DNA of 49,955 nucleotides from an uncultured Ruminococcus sp. (lineage in GTDB: Bacteria > Bacillota > Clostridia > Oscillospirales > Acutalibacteraceae): positions 1-49,955 of the forward strand of contig CADAEZ010000006.1 in assembly GCA_902787145.1 (NCBI GenBank), written 5' to 3'. This document shows, piece by piece, positions 7,259 through 15,133 of this stretch. Both the position numbers and the translations under genes were made by a program. The first letter of the stretch is position 1. Each line of letters opens with the position of its first letter. The notes beneath the pieces are model-generated. The model did not search any database. It was not told the origin of the DNA and saw only the letters and a list, made by a program, of their open reading frames with translations.

Positions 7259-8293
7259 ATGAAGATTGCAGTAATAACCGGAGGACTCAGCACCGAGCGT
7301 GACGTGGCGATTTCGTCAGGCTCACGAATCGCCGACGCGCTAAGGAGCAAGGGTCACAACGTAGTTTTGATAGACGTTTTTATGGGCTTTGACAGCCGTA
7401 TCTCGGTCGACAAGCTCTTTAACGACAACGCGGATTTGATACAGAACAAGGGCGTGGCGGAGTTTATCCCCGACCTCAGGCAGATAAAAAACTCTCGAGC
7501 CGACAAAAGCCCCTGTTTCCTCGGCAAAAATGTTATCGAAATATGCCGTGCCGCGGATATTACCTTCTTCGCGCTTCACGGCGGCGAGGGAGAGAACGGC
7601 CAGCTACAGGCGGCGTTTGATATCCTCGGCATAAAGTACACCGGATCCGGATATCTCGGCGCAGCGCTCGGAATGGACAAGGGAATCACAAAGGCGCTTT
7701 GCGAACAGCACAGGATCCTCACCCCAAAGGGCGAGGTCTACAAAAGCCGTGAGGCTGCCGAGGGTTGGGACTGCTTTCCCTGTGTAATCAAGCCATGCTC
7801 CGGCGGCAGCAGCGTAGGTATTGCCAAGGCCAACAACCGCTCGGAATACGACGAGGCGGTTATGGACGCATTCTCCTACGAGGACGAGATAGTTGTCGAG
7901 CAGTTTATCGAGGGACGCGAGTTCTCTGTCGGAGTACTGGGCGACGAGGTTCTTCCTCCGATAGAGATTATTCCGACAACCGGATTCTATGATTACAAGG
8001 CAAAATATCAGGCAGGCCTCACGATAGAGGAATGTCCTGCCAAAATCACCGAAAAAGAGGACGAAGCGCTTCGCGACGCGGCTTATGAGACCTTCAAGGT
8101 TCTCGACCTTAAGTCATATGGCAGGATTGACTTTATTCTCACCGAGGACGGCGAGGCGTACTGCCTCGAAGCCAACACCCTGCCCGGAATGACACCGACA
8201 AGCCTGCTCCCGCAGGAGGCCGCGGCAATCGGAATCGACTATCCGTCGCTTTGCGAAAAAATCGTAGAGCTGTCACTCGAAAAATACAAATAA
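7259..8293 (+). CDS. ddl: D-alanine--D-alanine ligase
   Basis: This ATP-grasp enzyme (344 residues) joins two D-Ala molecules for peptidoglycan precursors. Diagnostic segments are the start VITGGLSTERDVAISSG, FFALHGGEGENGQLQ, the ATP-grasp lysine/glycine loop VIKPCSGGSSVGIAK and the metal- and substrate-binding end ANTLPGMTPTSLLPQ. The next gene is murF, which consumes the D-Ala-D-Ala product, so substrate maker and user are adjacent. ATG at 7259 follows GGAGAT. The length is normal. Confidence 0.95.
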   Translation: MKIAVITGGLSTERDVAISSGSRIADALRSKGHNVVLIDVFMGFDSRISVDKLFNDNADLIQNKGVAEFIPDLRQIKNSRADKSPCFLGKNVIEICRAADITFFALHGGEGENGQLQAAFDILGIKYTGSGYLGAALGMDKGITKALCEQHRILTPKGEVYKSREAAEGWDCFPCVIKPCSGGSSVGIAKANNRSEYDEAVMDAFSYEDEIVVEQFIEGREFSVGVLGDEVLPPIEIIPTTGFYDYKAKYQAGLTIEECPAKITEKEDEALRDAAYETFKVLDLKSYGRIDFILTEDGEAYCLEANTLPGMTPTSLLPQEAAAIGIDYPSLCEKIVELSLEKYK

Positions 8294-8303
8294 GGTATAC
8301 GCT

Positions 8304-9644
8304 ATGAAAAGATTTACATTATCCCAAATCGCCGATGCCTGCGGCGGCACCTATATCGGCGAACACAGCCTGAAAGAAACTCCCGTCAGCTCGATCGAGC
8401 GAGACAGCAGAAATATAAAGGAAAACTCCCTCTTCCTCGCGATTAAGGGAGCAAGGGTAGACGGTCACGATTTTATCGAAAAATGCTACGAGGACGGAGC
8501 AATATGCGCTCTGTGCGAAAAGGCTCCCAAAAACCCCTCCAAGCCCTACATCCTTGTTGACGACACGCTAAAGGCAGTAAAGAAAATCGCCAAGGCGTAC
8601 CGCGAGCTGTTCGAAATTCCGATTGTCGGAATATCCGGCAGCGTCGGCAAAACATCGACTAAAGAGATGATTTCCTCTGTTTTGTCACAGAAATATAAGG
8701 TGCACAAAACCCAGGGCAACCTAAACAACGAGCTCGGCGTTCCGCTCACCTTATTCGGTATGGACGATAACACCGAGGTTGCCGTCATCGAAATGGGGAT
8801 TTCCGACTTCGGCGAAATGTCCAGAATCTCCGAAATGGTTCAGCCGACAATCGAGGTTATCACAATCATCGGCGAATGCCACCTCGAAAACCTCGGCGAC
8901 AGAAACGGAGTGTTCAAGGCCAAGACCGAGATGTTCGACAATCTGCGCATCGGCGGCACGGTAATTCTTAACGGCGATGACGACAAGCTGAACAAGGTAA
9001 GCGCTGTAAAGGGCAACGCGCCGATTTTCTACGGCTTCCATCACGGAGCCTATCGTGCCGAAAATGTAGCAAACAACGGCGTACTCGGAGTTGACGCCGA
9101 CCTGCTGTTTGACGGACAGAGGCTGAGCGTAACAATCCCGGCTATCGGCACATATATGGTCAACAACGCTCTTGCGGCCGCGGCGGTAGGACGTACGCTC
9201 GGACTTACAAGTGAGGAAATCAAACGCGGAATTGCCGCCTACAAAACCGTCGGCAGCCGAGCCAACCTTATAAATACAGGCAAAATCAGTATAATCGACG
9301 ACTGCTACAACGCCAACCCCAACTCGATGAAAGCGTCGATTGATACTCTGATGAATTTTGAGGGCAGAAAAGTAGCTATTCTCGGCGATATGAAGGAGCT
9401 TGGCGAGAACGAGTCGGAGCTTCATCTCGGAGTAGGACGTCACGCACAGTGCTGTGATATGGTAATCGCTGTAGGCCCGTTGGCTGAGAAAATCGCCGAG
9501 GGCGCGGGCGGAATCCATTTTGAGACCAAGGACGAGCTTTTCGCTCAGCTTAAATCGCTTATAAAGGTCGGCGATGTCGTACTCGTAAAAGCCAGTCACA
9601 GTATGCAGTTCGAGAAAATCACCGAAAAGTTAAAGGAATTATGA
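8304..9644 (+). CDS. murF: UDP-N-acetylmuramoyl-tripeptide--D-alanyl-D-alanine ligase
   Basis: This 446-residue Mur ligase adds D-Ala-D-Ala to UDP-MurNAc-tripeptide in the cytosol. The N-terminal domain has SSIERDSRNIKENSLFLAIKG. The ATP site is GISGSVGKTSTKEM (about residue 112), and the central-domain motifs NGDDDKL and DDCYNANPNSMKASI are present. It starts 10 nt after ddl and its stop overlaps the start of the HAD gene by 4 nt (ATGA), so the genes form an operon. The length is normal. Confidence 0.95.
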   Translation: MKRFTLSQIADACGGTYIGEHSLKETPVSSIERDSRNIKENSLFLAIKGARVDGHDFIEKCYEDGAICALCEKAPKNPSKPYILVDDTLKAVKKIAKAYRELFEIPIVGISGSVGKTSTKEMISSVLSQKYKVHKTQGNLNNELGVPLTLFGMDDNTEVAVIEMGISDFGEMSRISEMVQPTIEVITIIGECHLENLGDRNGVFKAKTEMFDNLRIGGTVILNGDDDKLNKVSAVKGNAPIFYGFHHGAYRAENVANNGVLGVDADLLFDGQRLSVTIPAIGTYMVNNALAAAAVGRTLGLTSEEIKRGIAAYKTVGSRANLINTGKISIIDDCYNANPNSMKASIDTLMNFEGRKVAILGDMKELGENESELHLGVGRHAQCCDMVIAVGPLAEKIAEGAGGIHFETKDELFAQLKSLIKVGDVVLVKASHSMQFEKITEKLKEL

Positions 9645-10297
9645 AGATAAAAGGCGTAGTTCTGGATATGGACGGGCTGATGTTCGACACCGAGAACCTC
9701 ACCTACAAGCTCCAGCACGAGATTTTCGAGAAAAACTTCGGCATAAACTACACTCTCGACCAATACAAAATGACAATCGGCAAGCGCACCGAGGATTTGC
9801 TCAGCTTTTTTACGTCGCTGTGCGGCGAGGATTTTGACTACGACGCTTTCAGGATAATGTGCCGAAAGGCTTACACCGACTACACGGACAAATACGGAGT
9901 ACCGATAAAGGACGGATTGTTCGAGCTGCTCGATTATCTAAAGGAACACAAAATAAAAACCGCCCTTTCGACCTCAACTACGAAAAAAAGCGCCGAGAGA
10001 ACGCTGCGGATTTCGGGCGCTCTGTCCTATTTTGACGCGCTTATCTGCGCCGAGGACGTAGAACACGGCAAGCCTCATCCCGAACCGTTTGAAAAAGCGG
10101 CTAAGGCTCTGAGCCTGAAACCGTCCGAGTGCGTAGCGCTCGAGGACAGTCTGAACGGAATAAAATCTGCTCACGCGGCCGGGCTTATCCCGATAATGGT
10201 GCCCGATCTGATCGAGCCGACAGAGGAAATCCGCCCGATGTGCAGGTTCATTCTCACTGATTTGGCACAAGTGATAAATATTTTTGATAAAATTTAA
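9641..10297 (+). CDS. HAD-superfamily phosphatase/phosphoglucomutase-like hydrolase
   Basis: This 218-residue protein is of subfamily IA: motif I DMDGLMFDTENL (nucleophile Asp near residue 9), motif II in ALSTSTTKKSAE, a conserved Lys in EHGKPHPEPFEKAA and motif III VALEDSLNGIKSAHAAG. The cap domain lies between motifs I and II. Members hydrolyse small phosphate esters or isomerise beta-glucose 1-phosphate; the substrate cannot be read from the sequence. The ATGA overlap with murF shows tight translational coupling. Confidence 0.85.
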   Translation: MKIKGVVLDMDGLMFDTENLTYKLQHEIFEKNFGINYTLDQYKMTIGKRTEDLLSFFTSLCGEDFDYDAFRIMCRKAYTDYTDKYGVPIKDGLFELLDYLKEHKIKTALSTSTTKKSAERTLRISGALSYFDALICAEDVEHGKPHPEPFEKAAKALSLKPSECVALEDSLNGIKSAHAAGLIPIMVPDLIEPTEEIRPMCRFILTDLAQVINIFDKI

Positions 10298-10311
10298 AAT
10301 AATTTGAAACT

Positions 10312-10340
10312 TTTACCGCCTTTCGTGACACTACTATAGT
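10312..10340 (+). promoter_or_regulatory. Candidate promoter of the leucine-rich repeat protein gene
   Basis: TTTACC (10312-10317) and TATAGT (10335-10340) are separated by 17 bp, about 28 bp before the start codon. Confidence 0.5.
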
Positions 10341-10367
10341 AGAAAGCACAGAAAGGTGGTATTTTTT

Positions 10368-11663
10368 ATGAAAAACTCAAAAATAATTGCTTTCATTCTT
10401 ACATTTATTCTTATCGTTTCCGTCGTGCCCGTATCGGCGGCGACGGACTATATTACCTCCGCCGACGGCGCGTACACCTACAGACTGCTCGGCGGCAACG
10501 CGACTCTGACCCGTTATCTCGGCGAGGAAAACCCCACGCTCAACACCGACGGCTCCTACACGATCCCTTCTGAAATCGACGGTCACAGGGTCACTGCGCT
10601 GGGAAGCTATCTGTTCGCCTTCAAGGACGTTCCCGCGGAATACGTCATCATCCCCAACACCGTGACCGTTATTGAAGCCTACGCCTTTACCTACTCGGAG
10701 GAGGTTTACGACCCCGTCGCGGCGAAGAACAACCCCGAGTACGAGCCCGAGGACGAGTACAAAAGCAAGCTCAGACACATCACGATCCCCGAAAGCGTCG
10801 TAACGATCGGCGGCCATGCCTTTCACGGCGCGCCAAAGCTAGAGGAAATCGTTCTTCCCGACAGCCTTCGCGAGCTCGGCGAAAACGCATTCTGCGACTC
10901 AGGTGTAAAGAAGGTAACTATCGGCAAGGGACTTAAAACAATCGGAAAATACGCCTTTAAAGGCTGCGAAAAGCTCACCGAGGTAATTATCCCCGAAAAC
11001 GTAACCGAAATCAAGAAGGGCGCGTTCTTCGGCTGCTATTCCCTTAAAAGACTCGACGTAACTCAAAATACGCGCCTCGGCTCCCACTGCTACGGAACAG
11101 ACTACAACTCGAAGCCCGAAAAGGACAAGCTGCTTGTTTTCAACGTCAATAAGGCCGTAAAGTTCATACCTGTCTACGACGCGTACAAGTCGAACATCCC
11201 CTGCGCGGTAAATCTCAACGTCCAAAAAACGCTGCTGGGCGGCTACGTAACGGGAGCGGAGTTCAAGCTTCTTCTCAACAACAAAAAGCCCAAAAGCGTA
11301 AAGAGCAGCAACAAAAAGGTCGCGTCCGTGAGCGGAAGCAAAGTGAAAATCCTCGCGGCGGGCAGCGCGGTCATTACCGCAGAGGACGAGAACGGCGAGA
11401 CGCGGACAATTAGAATAAAGAGCTTCAATAACCCTAGCGTCAAGAAGAAGGCGACCGTCAGGAAGGGCAAAACCGTCAAGCTCAGCCTTAAAGGAAAGGT
11501 CTACAGCATAAAAAATAAGTACACAAGCACAAAGACCGCTAAAATCACCTCAAAGGCAAGCGACAGCACAATCAAAATCAAAGGCTTGAAAAAGGGCTCG
11601 ACCACTCTGAAAATCAAGGTCAACGGAGTAAAGACCCTGAAAATCAAGGTCAAGGTCAAGTGA
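10368..11663 (+). CDS. Secreted BspA-type leucine-rich repeat protein with lysine-rich C-terminus
   Basis: This 431-residue protein begins with a signal peptide (MKNSKIIAFILTFILIVSVV, likely cleaved after VSA). Four or five LRR_5/BspA-type repeats follow (about 55-235), with the pattern IPxxVTxIgxxAFxxCxxLxxI, e.g. ITIPESVVTIGGHAFHGAPK. The C-terminal 150 residues hold Ig/BIG2-like strands (NNKKPKSVKSSNKKVASVSG) and a very Lys-rich segment ending LKIKVKVK. Such proteins are usually surface-exposed adhesins. The ATG at 10368 follows AAAGGTGG at 8 nt; an in-frame GTG at 10356 overlaps that RBS. The tail resembles those of three other secreted proteins in the window. Confidence 0.85.
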   Translation: MKNSKIIAFILTFILIVSVVPVSAATDYITSADGAYTYRLLGGNATLTRYLGEENPTLNTDGSYTIPSEIDGHRVTALGSYLFAFKDVPAEYVIIPNTVTVIEAYAFTYSEEVYDPVAAKNNPEYEPEDEYKSKLRHITIPESVVTIGGHAFHGAPKLEEIVLPDSLRELGENAFCDSGVKKVTIGKGLKTIGKYAFKGCEKLTEVIIPENVTEIKKGAFFGCYSLKRLDVTQNTRLGSHCYGTDYNSKPEKDKLLVFNVNKAVKFIPVYDAYKSNIPCAVNLNVQKTLLGGYVTGAEFKLLLNNKKPKSVKSSNKKVASVSGSKVKILAAGSAVITAEDENGETRTIRIKSFNNPSVKKKATVRKGKTVKLSLKGKVYSIKNKYTSTKTAKITSKASDSTIKIKGLKKGSTTLKIKVNGVKTLKIKVKVK

Positions 11664-11679
11664 CAGTCTTTAACTAAAA

Positions 11680-11707
11680 TCACCCGCTTCAGAATCGAAG
11701 CGGGTGA
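11680..11707. terminator. Bidirectional terminator between convergent genes
   Basis: TCACCCGCTTC (11680-11690) pairs perfectly over 11 bp with GAAGCGGGTGA (11697-11707) around a 6-nt loop, with AT-rich flanks giving T-rich tails on both strands. It serves the LRR gene (+) and the amidase gene (-). Confidence 0.85.
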
Positions 11708-11713
11708 TAAATT

Positions 11714-13615
11714 TTATTTCTTATGATATTTTGTCTTGATGTAGTAGTCCTTTTTGTTTCTTGTAATGAGCGTCCAGCCCTTTTTCTTACCCTTGGTGAT
11801 GACCGAGACGATCTTTACCTTTGTACCCTTGCTGAGAGATTTCGCCTTGAACTTCTTTTTGGCGGTGGGCTTAGTGTAGAGGTTGGCCTTTTTCCTCAGC
11901 TTCTTCTTTGCGAATACAGACAGGTAGTCGCGCTTAAACTTATCATTTCTGATATAGCCCTTAATTTTGCCGTGCTTAACCCGTGACCAGCCGTTGCCGC
12001 AGTCGTAGATAAACTTGATTTTGTTTGTCTTTTTGAGTGATTCCTTAATCTTGCTCGAAGTTCCGTAGTCGTCGGCGATTGCCTTTGTATATAGTTTAGC
12101 GTCTTTGGTGAGCTTATGAGTAGGATTTTTTGTACCGGAGGTAAGGTCGGCGTTGGGGTCGATAGCGTTAATCTTAGCCTTTACGGTTTTGCGGAACTTT
12201 TTCATAGATGTTCCGAACCTCTGCAGCCAGTGGTCGATATCGCCGTGGGCTGAGCCGTAACCCTTCAGATTCGCCTCGCGGTGGCTCACTACATTTTTGT
12301 AGGAGAAATTGTATTTCAGACACAGATAGGCGCACAGGTCGGTAGCGTTGTTATAAATCTGGTTAAAGTACGAGCGGTTGTTGAGGTTATCCTCACAGCA
12401 CTCAAACTGGATGTATCCCGGATTAAAGTTGTATGATCCCTTGGTACCGCTGCCAACTCCCCAGCACGCCATCTCAAATGGCAGAGCCTGGTAGAACTGC
12501 ACCTTGCCGTTATTACCCTTGCCGAGGAAGCCGTGAACCGCGACTTCATGTCCGCCGGGCCTGGCAGTATTCCAGTTAACGGTATATTTATACGCGTTTG
12601 TATTATTTACACCTGTAGAATGTACCACTATACCCTTAGGCGCAATTGCGGAATGTTTTTTGTAGCAGTTGTTTTTGGTCTGGATCATCTTGCTGAACTT
12701 ATAGTCTGTAACGATAATCTTTACCATATCGGTGCTTTCGATAGTTTTCTCGCCGATAGACTTGGCGTAGATATAGCAGACACCGGCCTTCTTGGCGGTA
12801 ACAACACCCTCGCTGTTTACCGAGGCGATGTCCTTTTTGTCGCTGTACCAGGTGAGCTTTTTGTTTGACGCGTCACTCGGAGTAATCGTCGCATTTACGG
12901 TGTACTTCTCGCCTATCATAAGAATCTCGTTCTTGTCCTCGTGGTCGATACTGCTGACAAAGACATAGAGCTGTCTCTTGAATTTTTTAGCGTATGTATA
13001 GGCGCCGGACGGATTGTGGCAGCGTATAACCGCCTTTTCGGGGATAGTATCGGCGTCGGCATACACAGTCGTCTTGTTGCTGTCAAAGGTTATACTCTCC
13101 AGAGCAGTGCCCTTGAAGGCTCCCTGACCGATCGAGGTAATCTTTTCGCTTACGCTAAAGCTTTTTAGCGCGGAAAGACCCTCGAAAGCGTAACTCGATA
13201 TATTCGTAAGCTTGTCGGCTTTAATGCTGACGGTTTTAATCTCTGCCGCGTAGCTGAACCACGGAGCCTTGCCCTGTCCAAAATTGTTCATAACCGCGCC
13301 GTCGCCTGAGATGACGAGCTCGCCGGTAGTTTTGTTAAAGCTAAAGCTGAGTCCGTTGCCTATCTCACCGGAATACACGGGAGCCGGGTCTGTAGCAGGC
13401 TCGGTAGTAGTCACAGACGCAGTCGTAGCGGTTGTGGGTTCGGTTGCCGAAGAAGCTTCGGTAGTAGGCTGAGTCGGTTCGGTCAGCGTAGCGGTCGGAG
13501 TCTCGCCGGAAACATCGGAGAAAGGAATCTCGACGTTATCCTCATAAGCGTACGCTGCCGCAGGAAAGCTCAGAAGCATAGCTGAGCATAACAAAAGTGC
13601 TATTAATTTCTTCAT
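11714..13615 (-). CDS. Secreted modular N-acetylmuramoyl-L-alanine amidase
   Basis: This 633-residue wall hydrolase cleaves the MurNAc-L-Ala bond. Order of parts: signal peptide (to about AYA, residue 24); Thr/Pro/Glu-rich linker (about 35-78); BspA-like repeat segment (SYAFEGLSALKSFSVSEKITSIGQGAF); BIG2-type Ig domain (ITPSDASNKKLTWYSDKKDI); Amidase_2 domain with zinc ligands in IVVHSTGV, VVSHREAN and GDIDHWLQRF; two lysine-rich SH3-like domains at the C-terminus. ATG at 13615 is used because AAAGGATGA lies 8 nt upstream; an earlier in-frame start at 13666 has none. A leucine-rich repeat segment inside an amidase is unusual and suggests surface targeting. Confidence 0.88.
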   Translation of the reverse strand: MKKLIALLLCSAMLLSFPAAAYAYEDNVEIPFSDVSGETPTATLTEPTQPTTEASSATEPTTATTASVTTTEPATDPAPVYSGEIGNGLSFSFNKTTGELVISGDGAVMNNFGQGKAPWFSYAAEIKTVSIKADKLTNISSYAFEGLSALKSFSVSEKITSIGQGAFKGTALESITFDSNKTTVYADADTIPEKAVIRCHNPSGAYTYAKKFKRQLYVFVSSIDHEDKNEILMIGEKYTVNATITPSDASNKKLTWYSDKKDIASVNSEGVVTAKKAGVCYIYAKSIGEKTIESTDMVKIIVTDYKFSKMIQTKNNCYKKHSAIAPKGIVVHSTGVNNTNAYKYTVNWNTARPGGHEVAVHGFLGKGNNGKVQFYQALPFEMACWGVGSGTKGSYNFNPGYIQFECCEDNLNNRSYFNQIYNNATDLCAYLCLKYNFSYKNVVSHREANLKGYGSAHGDIDHWLQRFGTSMKKFRKTVKAKINAIDPNADLTSGTKNPTHKLTKDAKLYTKAIADDYGTSSKIKESLKKTNKIKFIYDCGNGWSRVKHGKIKGYIRNDKFKRDYLSVFAKKKLRKKANLYTKPTAKKKFKAKSLSKGTKVKIVSVITKGKKKGWTLITRNKKDYYIKTKYHKK

Positions 13616-13728
13616 TTTTATCATCCTTTCAGGAAAGCGCGCTTGGTGCGTGTGTTTGATAATCAAAACTGACAGAATACAGTTTTTTTCTATAAAATAT
13701 TGAAGAACTTTTTGTCATATTAAATATT

Positions 13729-13757
13729 ATTATATCATATTATTCGTTTTGTTTCAA
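13729..13757 (-). promoter_or_regulatory. Sigma-A type promoter of the amidase gene
   Basis: On the minus strand, TTGAAA (13752-13757) and consensus TATAAT (13729-13734) are separated by 17 bp. A leader of about 105 nt follows. Confidence 0.7.
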
Positions 13758-13812
13758 GTTCTTGAAAAGCACTCTAAAAATCTTTGTTTTCCGGGATTGC
13801 TTTACGAATAAT

Positions 13813-13833
13813 GCCGCCGGAAAGCCCGGCGGC
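13813..13833 (-). terminator. Terminator-like hairpin after the dehydratase gene
   Basis: GCCGCCGG (13813-13820) pairs with CCGGCGGC (13826-13833) over 8 bp. It lies 14 nt past the stop at 13847. The T tract on the minus strand is poor (ATTATT). Confidence 0.6.
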
Positions 13834-13846
13834 AAAATTTTGTTCA

Positions 13847-15115
13847 TTATTTATTTTCCAATTCTTCCCTGGCTACCGCGAGCATAAGCTTTATGCGGTT
13901 TTCCTGGTTAACCTTGGGCGCGCCGGGGTCGTAGTCGATTGTTACTATATTCGCCTTTGGATTCAGCTCCTTGATTCGGCGAACGGCGCCCTTGCCGTTG
14001 ATATGATTCGGCAGACAGCCGAACGGCTGTGTGCATACGATGTTTTCGTAGCCGCTCTCGGCGAGCTCGAGCATTTCGGCGGTTAGCAGCCATCCCTCGC
14101 CCATTTTTGAGCCGTAGCCGATTACGGGCTTGACGAGCTTTTTGATGTGCGAATACTTGCCGGGAGGGGTGAAACCGTATTTTTTCGTGTATTTTATTAG
14201 CATAGCCTCGAGCTTGACAAGGTAGTTAAACAGGATCGTGCAAACCTGGAACTTCGCCTTGCTGCCGCCGTAGAGCTTGATGTCCTCCAGACGGTTATCT
14301 ACCTTAAAGAGCGCGAACCCCATAATGCCGGGAAGGTTGACCTCACATCCCTGGTCGGCCAGGAATTTTTCGAGGTCATTGTTGCCGAGGCGCGCGTATT
14401 TTACATAAATCTCGCCGACAACGCCTACCTTGATTTTAGGGGTTTTGTTAAGCTCTATTTTAGAAAAACTGTCACAGATTTTGTCGAGATAAACCTCGAT
14501 TTCCTTGGGACGATAGCTTTCGCCCTTAGCAAAGTCGTCGGTGAGTCGCTTGGTCCATGTATCGACGAGGCGCATACTCTCGCCGGGATTAACCTCGTAG
14601 GGTTTTGTCTGGTTGCTCAAAAGCATAAGCGCGTCGCCGTATACCAGCCCGGCGACAAATCTGCGTATCAGCGGAATAGTCAGTGAGAATCCGGGATTCT
14701 TCTCCATACCCATAGACAGCGAGATTACGGGTACCTGGGGGAACCCCGCCTTCTTCAGCGCTTTTCTGAGCAGGAATATATAGTTGCTCGCGCGGCATCC
14801 GCCGCCGGTCTGTGTAATCATCAGCGCGGTTTTGTTTACGTCGTACTTGCCCGACTGCAGGGCGTGGATAAGCTGACCTATTACCAGCAGCGCCGGGTAA
14901 CAGGTGTCGTTGTGGACATATTTTAGTCCTGTCTGGGCAATTTCGGGGCCGGCGGTGTCGACCAGCTCAAAGTTGTAGCCCTCGTGGATAAAAACGTTCT
15001 TGATAATGTTGAAATGTATCGGCGCCATTGACGGAGCGAGGATTTTGTAGCCCTCCTGCTTCATCTCCCTGGTAAAAAGCAGACGGCCGTTTTCGTCATA
15101 TTTCAGTTCTGCCAT
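13847..15115 (-). CDS. 2-hydroxyacyl-CoA dehydratase (HgdB-like) component
   Basis: This 422-residue protein matches the C-terminal dehydratase-type part of the large clostridial 'activase-related/2-hydroxyacyl-CoA dehydratase' proteins. Cysteines likely to bind a cluster occur in NDTCYPALLVIG, TQTGGGCRASNYIF and CTQPFGCLPNHI. In many relatives this region is fused to the two-ASKHA activase. Here it is a separate frame starting 18 nt after the activase stop and in the same reading frame, with its own RBS (AGAGGTG, 5 nt spacing). The natural substrate of this branch is unknown; no CoA transferase or acyl-CoA dehydrogenase gene is nearby, so a 2-hydroxyglutarate fermentation role is not supported. 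Confidence 0.82.
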   Translation of the reverse strand: MAELKYDENGRLLFTREMKQEGYKILAPSMAPIHFNIIKNVFIHEGYNFELVDTAGPEIAQTGLKYVHNDTCYPALLVIGQLIHALQSGKYDVNKTALMITQTGGGCRASNYIFLLRKALKKAGFPQVPVISLSMGMEKNPGFSLTIPLIRRFVAGLVYGDALMLLSNQTKPYEVNPGESMRLVDTWTKRLTDDFAKGESYRPKEIEVYLDKICDSFSKIELNKTPKIKVGVVGEIYVKYARLGNNDLEKFLADQGCEVNLPGIMGFALFKVDNRLEDIKLYGGSKAKFQVCTILFNYLVKLEAMLIKYTKKYGFTPPGKYSHIKKLVKPVIGYGSKMGEGWLLTAEMLELAESGYENIVCTQPFGCLPNHINGKGAVRRIKELNPKANIVTIDYDPGAPKVNQENRIKLMLAVAREELENK

Positions 15116-15133
15116 AATTTCACCTCTTTTGGC

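Noticed and set aside
8751-9599. Minus-strand open frame of 282 codons inside murF
   Set aside because: It lies fully opposite the well-supported murF and has no RBS or recognisable domain.
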